From Nitrospira sp. (GTDB taxonomy: Bacteria > Nitrospirota > Nitrospiria > Nitrospirales > Nitrospiraceae): a stretch of 43,255 nt of DNA. Of this stretch, positions 11,380-19,988 are shown piece by piece. Positions within the stretch are counted from its first letter, which is position 1, and the number at the start of each line of letters is the position of its first letter. A program made the translations under genes and the position numbers. The DNA is taken from contig JANDJG010000010.1 in NCBI GenBank assembly GCA_024331085.1, positions 1 to 43,255 on the forward strand. Direction: 5' to 3'. A model generated the notes under the pieces. That model did not search any database, was not told the origin of the DNA, and worked only from the letters and a program-made list of their open reading frames with translations.

Positions 11380-11408
11380 TTGAGCATGTTTTGTGCTGTG
11401 TGTATAAT
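11380..11408 (+). promoter_or_regulatory. Strong sigma-70-type promoter for the DUF3386 gene
   Basis: TTGAGC (11380-11385), exactly 17 bases, then a perfect TATAAT (11403-11408). The leader of about 35 bases contains AAAGGAGG just before the ATG at 11451. The rest of the 325-base intergenic stretch 11126-11450 holds the divergent -10 element at 11203 and no gene that I can see. Confidence 0.8.
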
Positions 11409-11450
11409 CCAGTGCTCGTTCTCTCTCTTCCAAAGGAGGCCGTTCCCATC

Positions 11451-12125
11451 ATGAACGAACACGTCCAGAGCCGACAGACCGTGACCGACGACCCCAAGGC
11501 GCGCGAACTGCTTCGCAAGGCCTTTGAAGCGACCGCCCGATGGCCCAAAGACTTCGCCGGTTTCACCGCCGATCTGACCGTAAACGTCAACGGGAAGGAA
11601 ATCGGCGGCTCCGTCATGGTCAAAAGCCCAGGGGAAGTCTCCGTCCAACTCGGCGACGCCGACACGCAAAAGTGGGTGCAAGAACAACTCGGTATGATCG
11701 CCGTCCATCGGGGACCTCGCAGCTTCGAGGAGTCCGACGGCAAGTATGTGTTGACCATGGAAGACGACGGGCACCCGATGGGGACCAAGCTCGTCATCCA
11801 CGGCTCCAATTCGTTTTACCGCATCAAGGACGATCGTATCACTCAAATCAACCGCAGCATGGCGCATCCCGGCATGGCCCCGTTCGCCTTCACGATCAAC
11901 GTCGAGGACAGCGCCGTGACGCAGGACGGAAAGAACCTCACGACCAAATACACGGTCTATTATTACTCGCCGACCGACGGGAAACTGAACAACGTCGAGA
12001 GCTTCACCGATACTCACGTGCGTGTGGGTTCATCCGATCTACCGGCCACCAGACGGATCATCTCGTTCGAAAACGGCACCGTCGTCGTCAAGAACCTCAC
12101 GTTCAAAAACCATACGCTCATCTGA
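11451..12125 (+). CDS. DUF3386-type protein
   Basis: 224 residues beginning MNEHVQSRQTVTDDPKARELLRKAFEATARWPKDFAGFTADLTVNVNGKEIGGSVMVKSPGEVSV. The ARELLRKAFEATARWP...FPGFTADL-like start and beta-rich remainder match DUF3386, a family known mainly from cyanobacteria, plastids and Nitrospira. There is no signal peptide and no membrane segment. The start is certain: AAAGGAGG precedes the ATG, and a strong promoter lies at 11380-11408. The next gene begins two bases after the stop. High expression is suggested by the consensus promoter and ribosome site; function is unknown. Confidence 0.83.
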   Translation: MNEHVQSRQTVTDDPKARELLRKAFEATARWPKDFAGFTADLTVNVNGKEIGGSVMVKSPGEVSVQLGDADTQKWVQEQLGMIAVHRGPRSFEESDGKYVLTMEDDGHPMGTKLVIHGSNSFYRIKDDRITQINRSMAHPGMAPFAFTINVEDSAVTQDGKNLTTKYTVYYYSPTDGKLNNVESFTDTHVRVGSSDLPATRRIISFENGTVVVKNLTFKNHTLI

Positions 12126-12127
12126 CA

Positions 12128-12589
12128 ATGGACTTGCGAACGGGCTTTCCCCGAAGCATGAAGGTCATGATCGCGGGCCACGCGCACCTGGCCCGCATGA
12201 TCGACAAATGCCGGGCCGTTCTCGCCGGGACCGAAGGCGAGTATATCTACCCTTGCCCCATGGATGAGCGGCTGTTGGAGTTTGCCGGCCTCACCAGTGA
12301 ACAGTTCACGGCGGCCGTGAAGGCCAACCCGACCGATGAAGGAGTGGAGAACTGGTTCCGGCAGGCTGCCAAACCGCACTCACCCGCCGAATTGGAAGAA
12401 TGGAATCGGAAGCTGCTGGCACGAGGGCCCAGTTCTCCGGAGAGCGCGGCCCGATTCAAGAAATATCTGGATGCCATCGACCCTTCACGCACCGACATCA
12501 CGGCCTGGTCGGATCTCCAAGACCTGGAGGAAGGACGGGTCGTCCCGAGACGAGATTCGACACCCTCCGATATCGGTATCAGTAGGTGA
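12128..12589 (+). CDS. DUF5069-type protein
   Basis: 153 residues: MDLRTGFPRSMKVMIAGHAHLARMIDKCRAVLAGTEGEYIYPCPMDERLLEFAGLTSEQFTAAVKANPTDEGVENWF. This is the DUF5069 pattern, with PRS at the front, the H-L-x-R-x-I-D-K-x-R-A helix, G-T-x-G-E-Y and the C-P-x-D-x-x-L/F-x-x-F-x-G block. Soluble and helical. Its start is two bases after the DUF3386 stop, so the two are cotranscribed. The last 11 bases overlap the convergent gene's end. Function unknown. Confidence 0.83.
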   Translation: MDLRTGFPRSMKVMIAGHAHLARMIDKCRAVLAGTEGEYIYPCPMDERLLEFAGLTSEQFTAAVKANPTDEGVENWFRQAAKPHSPAELEEWNRKLLARGPSSPESAARFKKYLDAIDPSRTDITAWSDLQDLEEGRVVPRRDSTPSDIGISR

Positions 12590-13205
12590 GTGCCGGATAC
12601 TTGCCAAGGCACGTCGGGTGTTCCGCCTGAGCCACCATGAAATGAGCCACATCGGCGCGTGAAATCGAGCCGACTCGCATTCCCTTTGTCAGCTCGGTCA
12701 ACACCCGATACCGGCCCGTCAAGGGACCATTGGTCAGCCGACCGGGACGGACCATTTCCCATCGCGAATAGCCGGCGGCTATCACACGCTCTTGCTCGCT
12801 CTTGTCCGCATAGACCGCCCTGAGCAGCAAAGTAAAAAAGATTCGCATGGGCAATGAGTTATAGCTCCAACTGTCTCCAGCACCGAAGCCGGTCAGGATG
12901 ATGAGCGTCGGAGTCGAACTCGATTCCCGGAGGACTTGCAGCAAAACGCGCGCGGAAGAAGAAAACAGTTTGGTGGCCAAGGGACTTTTGACGCCCAGTG
13001 TGACGAGGACGGCCTCGGCTCCCGTGATCGCCGATGCCACCGGCCCCGCCTCGGTGGCATTGCCCTGAACCCGTTTGAGCTGAGGATGGTCCGGCAGCGG
13101 TACGATCCGACGCGATAACGTCGTCACCTCGTGCCCCCGCTCAAGTGCGAGGCTGGTAACCTGAAGCCCTATCCCAGCCGACGCTCCGATGACGGCGATC
13201 TTCAT
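12579..13205 (-). CDS. NAD(P)-binding atypical short-chain dehydrogenase/epimerase-like protein
   Basis: A 208-residue Rossmann protein. The N-terminus KIAVIGASAGIGLQVTSLALERGHEVTTLSRR contains the GxxxGxG dinucleotide loop (GASAGIG) and a following basic R-R that favours NADP(H). GNATE and VLVTLG fit the NmrA/NAD(P)H-binding (SDR a5-like) group. The canonical YxxxK catalytic pair is not evident; YADKSEQERVI partly replaces it, as in many NAD(P)H-binding sensors or reductases of this class. Alone in its unit; convergent with and overlapping the DUF5069 gene by 11 bases. Confidence 0.83.
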   Translation of the reverse strand: MKIAVIGASAGIGLQVTSLALERGHEVTTLSRRIVPLPDHPQLKRVQGNATEAGPVASAITGAEAVLVTLGVKSPLATKLFSSSARVLLQVLRESSSTPTLIILTGFGAGDSWSYNSLPMRIFFTLLLRAVYADKSEQERVIAAGYSRWEMVRPGRLTNGPLTGRYRVLTELTKGMRVGSISRADVAHFMVAQAEHPTCLGKYPALTY

Positions 13206-13225
13206 AAACAGCCCACAAATTACTA

Positions 13226-13252
13226 CTTATACTGAGTCTCGCGCCGTTTCAA
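13226..13252 (-). promoter_or_regulatory. Possible promoter for the NAD(P)-binding protein
   Basis: The minus strand has TTGAAA (13252-13247) and TATAAG (13231-13226) with only a 15-base spacer, shorter than ideal. The ATG at 13205 is about 20 bases downstream of the -10. Confidence 0.4.
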
Positions 13253-13817
13253 CACAATCGCACGGCCGAAGACATCGGCATAACATTATTTTCAATCGAT
13301 TCACCGGCTCGGTCAAGAGCGTAAAGAACGGGCTCTTCGCCATTGACAATGACAATCGGTTACAACACTCCAGTCCGGCAACGGACACATGGGTCCATTG
13401 GAGATATGACGCACCTGGAGCTTTACACCTACCGAACCGGAACCCATCCGGGGAACGGACAAACATTGCGCTGAACTCTTCGGAGTGTTTTTCCAGCGTC
13501 GTGACGAGTCCGTTTGGGGCCCGGCAATCTAATGCGTCAAGAAGGAGCGAGTAACAACCAGATCGTGCCTGTCCTTCTCGGCACCCGTTCCATGCGCGCT
13601 TTCACGCAACAGACGGCTCACCCTACACCATGATCGACGCCCTGGCGACGAAATCGGTCTTCCGGGCACCATAGGACCCGAAGCCGGCTTCGGCCGCTCG
13701 GATGAACGGTCGGAACGTGAGAAGTCGATGAATAAACCATGAAGGCGTCTCCATGATCCGGCGGCGCCTTGGCGCTGTGCGCGATGGTCCGGACGGTCCT
13801 GTGCGTCACGAGGAAAC
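13253..13817. other. Intergenic stretch without convincing genes
   Basis: About 560 bases between the divergent NAD(P)-binding gene and the TetR gene. Open frames here are short, have no ribosome site and give low-quality protein composition. I see no RNA gene or repeat. It may hold decayed coding sequence, but no family is recognisable. Confidence 0.5.
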
Positions 13818-13846
13818 TTGAAATACGATCAGAGTTTCTGTAGTAT
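13818..13846 (+). promoter_or_regulatory. Promoter of the TetR/ABC export operon
   Basis: TTGAAA (13818-13823), 17 bases and TAGTAT (13841-13846). The TTG that begins the longest open frame is part of the -35 box, so translation must start at the ATG 13860, about 13 bases below the -10. No clear inverted-repeat operator is visible, though autoregulation by the TetR protein would be expected. Confidence 0.65.
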
Positions 13847-13859
13847 CAGCTTATCGACC

Positions 13860-14483
13860 ATGCGATCACGCCGAGCCCCCATCGCACCGTCCGGTCCGTC
13901 GGTCGTCCAACGCGTGGTCACCGCCGCCCGGCAGCAGTTCATGCGCCATGGGTTTCGCCACGTCACGATGGATGAGCTGGCGGCTGAGCTCGGCATGAGC
14001 AAGAAGACGCTCTATGCCTGTTTTCCAAGCAAAGTCGCGCTCCTGGAGGCGGTGCTCCTGGACAAGTTCCGGAGCGTCGAAGCGGATCTCGACGGCATCA
14101 CATCCGACTGTTCCTCCGACGTGTTGAGTGCATTGCACCGGCTCCTCGCCTGCATGCAGCGGCATGCTGAAGAGATTCAGCCGCCGTTCATGCGCGACAT
14201 GCGGCGGGAGTCCCCCGAGTTGTTCAAGATCGTGGAGAATCGGCGCCGGGACGTGATTCAACGCCATTTCGGCAAGATCCTCGGCGAAGGCCGTAGGGCC
14301 GGCCTTATCAGAAGGGACATACCGGCGGCCCTGATCATGGAGATTCTGCTGGGCGCGGTGCAGGCTATTATGAATCCGCCGAAGATGGCCGAACTCGCGC
14401 TCACCCCGAAAACCGGCTATGCCACGATCATGAGGGTCGTTCTTGAGGGCGTGATGACCGAGGCGGGAAAGTCCAAACTATGA
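13860..14483 (+). CDS. TetR/AcrR-family transcriptional regulator
   Basis: 207 residues. The N-terminal helix-turn-helix is clear: VVTAARQQFMRHGFRHVTMDELAAELGMSKKTLYACFPSKVALLEAVL (about residues 17-65). The C-terminal ligand-binding and dimerisation region is helical and contains LLACMQRHAEEIQPPFMRDM. The gene heads an operon with a HlyD lipoprotein, an ABC ATPase and an ABC-2 permease, an arrangement like the E. coli cecR-ybhGFSR locus. It probably represses its own operon until a toxic compound binds. The stop overlaps the next start by four bases (ATGA). Confidence 0.92.
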   Translation: MRSRRAPIAPSGPSVVQRVVTAARQQFMRHGFRHVTMDELAAELGMSKKTLYACFPSKVALLEAVLLDKFRSVEADLDGITSDCSSDVLSALHRLLACMQRHAEEIQPPFMRDMRRESPELFKIVENRRRDVIQRHFGKILGEGRRAGLIRRDIPAALIMEILLGAVQAIMNPPKMAELALTPKTGYATIMRVVLEGVMTEAGKSKL

Positions 14484-15466
14484 GCAGCGGTGGTCCATTC
14501 TTTCAACGGCTCGTCTGCCGCATCGCGGTCCTACTGTCATGGATGGCGCCGGCGGCCGGTTGCAGCAACTCTGACCCCAATCTGGTTCAAGGCTATGTCG
14601 AAGGAGAATATGTCTATGTAGCTTCTCCTCTTCCCGGTACGCTGGAATCCTTATCAGTGCAACGGGGCACACAGGTGAAGGAGGGCGATCCTCTGTTCGT
14701 GCTGGACAGCGCGGCGGAGCAAGCGGCCAGAGATGAGGCGGAGCGCAGGCTCGCGCAGGCCAGGGCGAACCTGGAAGACGCCAAGAAGGGCAAGAGGCCC
14801 GCGGAAATTGAAGCGATCAAGGCGCAACTGAAGCAAGCGCGGGCGGCGCTGAAGCTGGCGGAAAGCGAGTTTGCCCGGCACGAGGCGCTGATGAGCGTCC
14901 CCGGCGCGACGGCGGAGCTGGAGTTTGACCGGGCCCGCTCCATGCGGGATCAGCAACGCCAGCGGGTGGCGCAGCTTGAAGCAGACCTGACGACGGCGCA
15001 GCTCGGCTCACGCAGCGATCTGGTGATCGCAGCCGAAGCCGAGGTGCGCGCGCGGGAAGCGGCGCTGGCGAAGGCGGAATGGGACCTCTCGCAGAAACGC
15101 CGACGAGCCCCGAAGGCGGGCTTAGTGTTCGATACGCTCTATCACGAGGGAGAATGGGTGGCCGCGGGGCGTCCGGTCGTCGCGCTGTTGCCGCCACAGA
15201 ACGTCAAGGTCCGCGCCTTTGTCCCCCAGGCTAAGATTGGAACGATTCATCTCGGCGACCAGGTGGCGGTCAGCATGGACGGCGTGGCCCAGCCGTTGAT
15301 CGGAACCGTGAGCTTTATTTCCCCCCGGGTGGAATACACTCCACCGGTCATTTATAGCCGGGAAAGCCGGGAGAAACTCGTTTTCATGATTGAAGCCACC
15401 TTCGATCCCCAGGTCTCGGCCGACTTGCATCCGGGACAGCCGGTGGATGTGCGGGTTGGGATCTGA
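14480..15466 (+). CDS. HlyD/YbhG-type periplasmic adaptor lipoprotein
   Basis: 328 residues forming the periplasmic adaptor of an ABC efflux system. The N-terminus ends in a lipobox (APAAGC), so it is probably a lipoprotein. GYVEGEYVYVASPLPGTLESLSVQRGTQVKEGDPLFVLD is the first half of the lipoyl/barrel-sandwich hybrid domain. A long heptad-rich helical hairpin (about residues 75-205, rich in AEARLAQARANLEDA repeats) follows, then the second lipoyl half (RAPKAGLVFDTLYHEGEWVAAGRPVVAL) and a beta-barrel domain. Start overlaps the TetR stop. Confidence 0.92.
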   Translation: MSSGGPFFQRLVCRIAVLLSWMAPAAGCSNSDPNLVQGYVEGEYVYVASPLPGTLESLSVQRGTQVKEGDPLFVLDSAAEQAARDEAERRLAQARANLEDAKKGKRPAEIEAIKAQLKQARAALKLAESEFARHEALMSVPGATAELEFDRARSMRDQQRQRVAQLEADLTTAQLGSRSDLVIAAEAEVRAREAALAKAEWDLSQKRRRAPKAGLVFDTLYHEGEWVAAGRPVVALLPPQNVKVRAFVPQAKIGTIHLGDQVAVSMDGVAQPLIGTVSFISPRVEYTPPVIYSRESREKLVFMIEATFDPQVSADLHPGQPVDVRVGI

Positions 15467-15530
15467 CGGCCATCGGAAGGCCCGGGCAGCACCGTGGCGG
15501 GTGATCGCGCAGCTTTGAACGGTCGTCATG

Positions 15531-15616
15531 CGTCAAACGTCATCCGTCAATCGAGCCATGATGACGGAGACATGATGCGACGAGTTGCCTTCCGATACGT
15601 TTGACGAATGACGGAT
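15531..15616. repeat. Short inverted/shuffled GTCAAACG-type repeat units
   Basis: The 185-base gap between adaptor and ATPase genes contains CGTCAAACGT followed by CATCCGTCA on one side (15531-15549). The complement of 15597-15616 has the same two blocks in swapped order (ATCCGTCA, then CGTCAAACGT). A related CGTCAA/GCGTC cluster recurs at 17743-17760. This looks like a small family of intergenic repeats rather than a terminator, because no T-run follows. Confidence 0.4.
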
Positions 15617-15651
15617 AGCCCTGCCCCTCACCACCGTGAGCCACACGGACC

Positions 15652-16578
15652 ATGACGAACGACCTGGCCATCAACGTGCGCGGGATGACGAAGCGATTCG
15701 GCACACTGACCGCCGTGGACCACATCGACCTGGACGTTCGCCGGGGAGAGATCTGCGGGTTTCTCGGCCCGAACGGCAGCGGGAAGACGACGTTCATCCG
15801 GATGCTCTGCGGGCTCCTCCGCCCGGACGAGGGCAGCGGCACCTGCCTGGGCCATAACGTCATCACCGAGAGCGAGGCCATCAAGCGCCAGGTCGGCTAC
15901 ATGACGCAGCGGTTCAGCTTCTACGAAGATCTGAGCATCGCCGAGAATCTGGATTTCGTGGCGCGCATGTACTCGGTTCCCAACCGCCGCGAAGCGGTCC
16001 GCGCGAGCCTGGACCGGCTCGGCTTGACGGAGCGGAAACAACAACTGGCGGGCCAGTTGTCCGGCGGATGGAAACAGCGCCTGGCCCTCGCCGCCTGCAT
16101 GATCCACGAGCCCAAGCTGCTCCTGCTCGATGAGCCGACCGCCGGGGTCGATCCCAAGGCGCGCCGCGAGTTCTGGGAGCAGATCCATGAGCTGGCCGCG
16201 CAGGGCCTGACGTTCCTGATCACCACGCATTATATGGACGAAGCCGAGCGGTGTCACAGGCTCGCCTACATCACCGCCGGCAAGCTGCTCACCCATGGCA
16301 CCGTTACGGAAGTCATCGCTCACTCGCGGCTCACGACTTGGTCCGTCAGCGGCCCGAATCTCGTCGATCTCGCTCAGCGGCTCAGGACGACACCGGGCGT
16401 GCAGCAGGCGGTGGCGTTCGGCGCGATGTTGCATGTCAGCGGAGACGACGCGCCCTCGCTCGAACGGGCGATCGCGCCGTTTCGCACGGAGCCCTATGAA
16501 TGGCGGCGGATCGAGACGGGGCTGGAGGACGTGTTTATTCACCTGATGGACAATGCGCCGGAGCGGGTGTCGGCATGA
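15652..16578 (+). CDS. ABC exporter ATP-binding protein (CcmA/YbhF type)
   Basis: 308 residues. Walker A is GPNGSGKTT (about residue 40), the signature is LSGGWKQRL, Walker B is LLLLDEPTAGVDP, and a switch His is in ITTHYMDEAERC. The C-terminal 90 residues are the accessory region typical of ABC-2 exporters. It powers the permease encoded next, with which it overlaps by four bases. Unlike E. coli YbhF, it is a single ATPase domain. The substrate is unknown; neighbours suggest drug or lipophilic-compound export. Confidence 0.93.
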   Translation: MTNDLAINVRGMTKRFGTLTAVDHIDLDVRRGEICGFLGPNGSGKTTFIRMLCGLLRPDEGSGTCLGHNVITESEAIKRQVGYMTQRFSFYEDLSIAENLDFVARMYSVPNRREAVRASLDRLGLTERKQQLAGQLSGGWKQRLALAACMIHEPKLLLLDEPTAGVDPKARREFWEQIHELAAQGLTFLITTHYMDEAERCHRLAYITAGKLLTHGTVTEVIAHSRLTTWSVSGPNLVDLAQRLRTTPGVQQAVAFGAMLHVSGDDAPSLERAIAPFRTEPYEWRRIETGLEDVFIHLMDNAPERVSA

Positions 16579-17717
16579 CGAAGCGGCTGGCCTTTTCACC
16601 GGCTCGGTTTTGGGCGATTGTCGTCAAGGAGTTCATTCAGATGCGCCGGGACCGCCTGACCTTCGGAATGATGGTGGGGATACCGCTGATCCAGCTCACA
16701 CTGTTCGGCCTGGCGATCAATTCGGACCCCAAGCAGTTGCCCACCGCCGTGCTCCTGGCCGATCAGGGTCCGCAAGGGCGCTCGCTGCTGTACGGGATTC
16801 GGAACAGCGGCTATTTTGAATTCGTGCGGCAGGTGCAGACCGAAGCCGAGGCGGAGGCGGCGCTCGCGCGCGGCGAAGTCCAGTTCGTCGTCAACATTCC
16901 GGAGAACTTCACGCGCGACCTCCTGCGCGGCGATAGGCCGGCCGTGCTGCTGGAAGCGGACGCGACCGATCCCGCCGCTACGAGCAACGCGCTGGGCTCG
17001 CTGCGCACGGCGGTGAATACAGCTTTGCGGGAAGATCTCAAGGGACCGCTCGCCTTTCTCGCCGCCGGCGACGGTCCGATCGATCTGCGGGTCCACCCTC
17101 GGTATAACCCCGAGGCGATCACCCATTACAACATCGTGCCGGGTCTGATGGGCGTCGTCCTCACGATGACCATGATCATGATCACGGGATTGGCCATCAC
17201 GCGCGAACGCGAGCGCGGCACCATGGAGAATCTCCTTTCGATGCCCACCCGTCCCTTCGAAGTCATGACCGGCAAGATCCTGCCTTACATCATCGTGGGC
17301 TACGTGCAGGTCGGGTTGATCCTCCTGGCCGCGCGCTTTCTCTTTCACGTGCCGATGGTCGGCAACATCCTGTTGCTGCTCGCCGTGACCCTGGTGTTCA
17401 TCGCCGCCAACCTGGCGGTCGGCATTACCTTTTCCACGTTGGCCCAGAACCAACTGCAGGCCGTGCAAATGACGTTCTTCTTCTTCCTTCCCTCTCTCCT
17501 CTTGTCCGGCTTCATGTTCCCGTTCCGAGGGATGCCGCAATGGGCGCAGGCTATCGGCGAGGTCTTTCCGCTCACGCATTTTCTGCGCATCGTGCGGGGT
17601 ATTCTATTGAAGGGCAACGGCCTCGACGAAGTCGTGCAGCAGGTCTGGCAGATTGCGTTGTTCGCCGCGGTCGCGCTGATCATCGGCGTGAAGCGGTACC
17701 GGCAGACACTGGACTAG
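16575..17717 (+). CDS. ABC-2 type permease (YbhS/YbhR-like)
   Basis: 380 residues. One N-terminal transmembrane helix (about 31-50, after KEFIQMRRDRLTF, a typical YbhR/S motif) is followed by a periplasmic domain to about residue 195. Five more helices then follow, including VLTMTMIMITGLAITRERERGTMENLLSMPTRPFEVMTGKILPYI, which is the ABC2_membrane signature. There is a single permease, so it probably forms a homodimer. The ATG overlaps the ATPase stop (ATGA). Confidence 0.93.
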   Translation: MTKRLAFSPARFWAIVVKEFIQMRRDRLTFGMMVGIPLIQLTLFGLAINSDPKQLPTAVLLADQGPQGRSLLYGIRNSGYFEFVRQVQTEAEAEAALARGEVQFVVNIPENFTRDLLRGDRPAVLLEADATDPAATSNALGSLRTAVNTALREDLKGPLAFLAAGDGPIDLRVHPRYNPEAITHYNIVPGLMGVVLTMTMIMITGLAITRERERGTMENLLSMPTRPFEVMTGKILPYIIVGYVQVGLILLAARFLFHVPMVGNILLLLAVTLVFIAANLAVGITFSTLAQNQLQAVQMTFFFFLPSLLLSGFMFPFRGMPQWAQAIGEVFPLTHFLRIVRGILLKGNGLDEVVQQVWQIALFAAVALIIGVKRYRQTLD

Positions 17718-17769
17718 CTCGACCTCCGTGCTTCGTCAATCGACAAGCGTCAAGCGTCGCCGAAACCCG

Positions 17770-18543
17770 TCATTTTTGATGTCCGGCTCGGACGATCAAT
17801 TCCTTCAGCCCGTCCAAATCCAGCATCCCGGGGACCAGTTCCGTGCCGACGATGAAGCCGGGCGTCCCCGAGATGCCGAGTTCCTCGGCCAGCGCCCGAT
17901 TCTTGTCAATGACGGCCTGCCACTGAGGGTCGGCCATGTCCGCTTCCAGGCGTTTCACGTCGAGCCCCACGCCGGCGGCGATCTTCAAAATTTCATCTTT
18001 GGTCATATCGGCGTGCGACGCAAGCAACGCCTCGTGAAAAACCTGGTGTTTCCCTTGCGCCTGAGACGCGAGCGCGGCCTTGGCCGCGAGCTCGGACGGC
18101 TCGCCCAGAATGGGGAAGTCCTTATAGACCACCCGCACCCGCGGATCTTCCTTCTGAAGTTGCGTGACGGCCGACGCGGCCCGCTTACAGTAGCCGCAGC
18201 GATAGTCGTAAAACTCGACCAGCGTAATCTCGCCCTTCGGATTGCCGCTGACCGGTGACGATGGATCGTGCAGCAGTTCATCCTGTTTGGTCGTAAGGGC
18301 AACCTTTTGGCGCTCCTGCAGCTCCGCCCGACGTTTTGCCTCCATGGCTTGCAGCGATTGGACGATCACTTCAGGATGAGCGCGGATGTACCGTTCGATC
18401 ACGGCATCGGTGAGATGGTGAGAAGAGGCCGACCCCTTCTTAGTTTCGTCGGCCGTCGTCGAACAACCGGACGCCAATAACGCCAGAGCGGCGCAGACGC
18501 CCATTCCAAACCGAACACGACTCCGGATGCAGAAATGACTCAT
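17770..18543 (-). CDS. DsbA/DsbG-like thioredoxin-fold lipoprotein
   Basis: 257 residues. The signal ends in a lipobox, LASGC (Cys27). A helical linker (about 45-95) is followed by a thioredoxin fold with active site CGYC (116-119) in VEFYDYRCGYCKRA and the cis-Pro loop SGTPGFIVG, so it is probably an active periplasmic thiol oxidoreductase or isomerase. The sequence LIGxPSE-like ILGEPSELAAKAALASQAQGK matches the DSBA_2/Com1 group. The start at ATG 18543 is chosen because TTGAGGAG lies seven bases upstream; an ATG five codons earlier lacks this. It lies downstream of nnrS on the same strand but 160 bases away. Confidence 0.9.
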   Translation of the reverse strand: MSHFCIRSRVRFGMGVCAALALLASGCSTTADETKKGSASSHHLTDAVIERYIRAHPEVIVQSLQAMEAKRRAELQERQKVALTTKQDELLHDPSSPVSGNPKGEITLVEFYDYRCGYCKRAASAVTQLQKEDPRVRVVYKDFPILGEPSELAAKAALASQAQGKHQVFHEALLASHADMTKDEILKIAAGVGLDVKRLEADMADPQWQAVIDKNRALAEELGISGTPGFIVGTELVPGMLDLDGLKELIVRAGHQK

Positions 18544-18704
18544 GACCGTTCTCCTCAAGGAATGAATTCTTGGCTTGGCCTGCCGGTGAATCTGTGCCCG
18601 AGGCTCGGATTCCGGCCCTAATACAGTTGAAGAAGAAATCTCCTAAAAACGACCCGACCTCACACGCATGATCTGATGCGGAACGAACATACCTTCCCCC
18701 ATCG

Positions 18705-19892
18705 TCACTCATCCAGACTTGGCTGCAACAGCAACGGGCCGTAAGACAGGGCAAAGAGCGCGTAGGCTCCGCTCCAACTCGCCGCCGCCAAGCCCATCGC
18801 GAGATGGCTCGCGAGGCCGGCCGCCGGACCAAAGACCCGAATGAGGGCGCCGAGAGACGCCAACAGGTAGATGGTGACCGTCAAGGGCCCGGCATGGCGG
18901 GGCCGACCCGTGTGGCCCAAACTGGCGCGGGTCATGACCCCCAGCGTCATCACGCCGATGGCGCCCGTCGTCAACGCATGCAGCGCATCCGGCGGCGTCA
19001 ACCCGATCCCGAGCAACGATCCTCCGAAAAGCAGCAACGATGCCACCACCCAGGCATAGCCCACGTGCAGCACCAAGACCAGCGGCTCCGGCCAGGTCAG
19101 CCAACCTCGCCAACGTGCGAGACGGCCGGCATTCACGACGCCGGCAAGCACGAACAGCCAACCGGTCGCCTTTTCATAAGGCGACCCCGTCCAGACCAGG
19201 CCGGAGAAGACCACGAGCAGAATCGCCAGTCCATCATAATACCGGGAAAACGGCGCCGGCCGTTCCGGCCTGTTCCGCATCTCAAAAAACTCTTCAGTGA
19301 AATTCGGAATGATCCTTCCGCCGATCACCGTCAGCAACACCAGAATAACGGCCAGCGCCATCCGAGGAGGAAGATCCGCGCTCCGCCCCTCCACCGTCAG
19401 AACGTGAAACGCGATATTGGCCAGGGCATAGAGACTGACCAATACCCCCATCGGCGCATGTCTCCAACTTCGCGCCATGGTGATTTCCCGCCAGATCAGT
19501 CCGGCAGCCGCCACCAGAAAGACACTGTCCACCACCGCCGCGAGAGAAGCATCGACCCACGGCATTGCGATCACCAGCCGCCCGGCGAGCCACAGAAACC
19601 AGAGTCCGATCAGCTCGACCCCCCTGATGGGCGGCCGATCCGTCCAATTGGGAACGGCGGTCAACATGAACCCCATGATGACCGCGGGCAGAAACCCGAA
19701 GACCATTTCGTGGATATGCCACAGCCTCGGCGGGTAGCGAACCGTCAGCCCCTCGCCCCCGCTGAACATGAAAACCCACAAGGGAACGGCAATTCCGGCA
19801 AACAGAGCTGCGCTCAGAAAGAACGGCCGGAATCCCATCGAAAAGAACGCCGGTCCCTGGTAAGGAGCTTCTTGATCGAATCCGTGACTCAT
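18705..19892 (-). CDS. nnrS: NnrS-family membrane protein
   Basis: 395 residues with about 12 hydrophobic segments. The diagnostic NnrS start is present: FFSMGFRPFFLSAALFAGIAVPLW, then WHIHEMVFGFLPAVIMGFMLTAVPNWTDRPP. Additional conserved blocks are GGRIIPNFTEEFF and LHALTTGAIGVMTLGVMTRASLGHTGR. Histidines in those blocks are proposed heme/copper ligands. NnrS proteins are linked to nitric-oxide stress tolerance in denitrifiers, which would suit a nitrite-oxidiser. The ATG at 19892 is preferred over the upstream codon because it gives the usual short N-terminus. Confidence 0.93.
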   Translation of the reverse strand: MSHGFDQEAPYQGPAFFSMGFRPFFLSAALFAGIAVPLWVFMFSGGEGLTVRYPPRLWHIHEMVFGFLPAVIMGFMLTAVPNWTDRPPIRGVELIGLWFLWLAGRLVIAMPWVDASLAAVVDSVFLVAAAGLIWREITMARSWRHAPMGVLVSLYALANIAFHVLTVEGRSADLPPRMALAVILVLLTVIGGRIIPNFTEEFFEMRNRPERPAPFSRYYDGLAILLVVFSGLVWTGSPYEKATGWLFVLAGVVNAGRLARWRGWLTWPEPLVLVLHVGYAWVVASLLLFGGSLLGIGLTPPDALHALTTGAIGVMTLGVMTRASLGHTGRPRHAGPLTVTIYLLASLGALIRVFGPAAGLASHLAMGLAAASWSGAYALFALSYGPLLLQPSLDE

Positions 19893-19988
19893 TGGATACG
19901 AACGCGCACGGCGAGGGCACACAAGGAGAACGACTAGATCGGCCTTTCCGATTGCAGATGAAACGACTGCAACGACGACATCATTGCG

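Noticed and set aside
13618..13809. A 63-codon minus-strand frame between the NAD(P)-binding and TetR genes
   Set aside because: No ribosome site, atypical composition and no family similarity.
15531..15616. The short repeats as a CRISPR array
   Set aside because: Units are about 10 bases, irregular and partly inverted; there are no uniform spacers and no cas genes.
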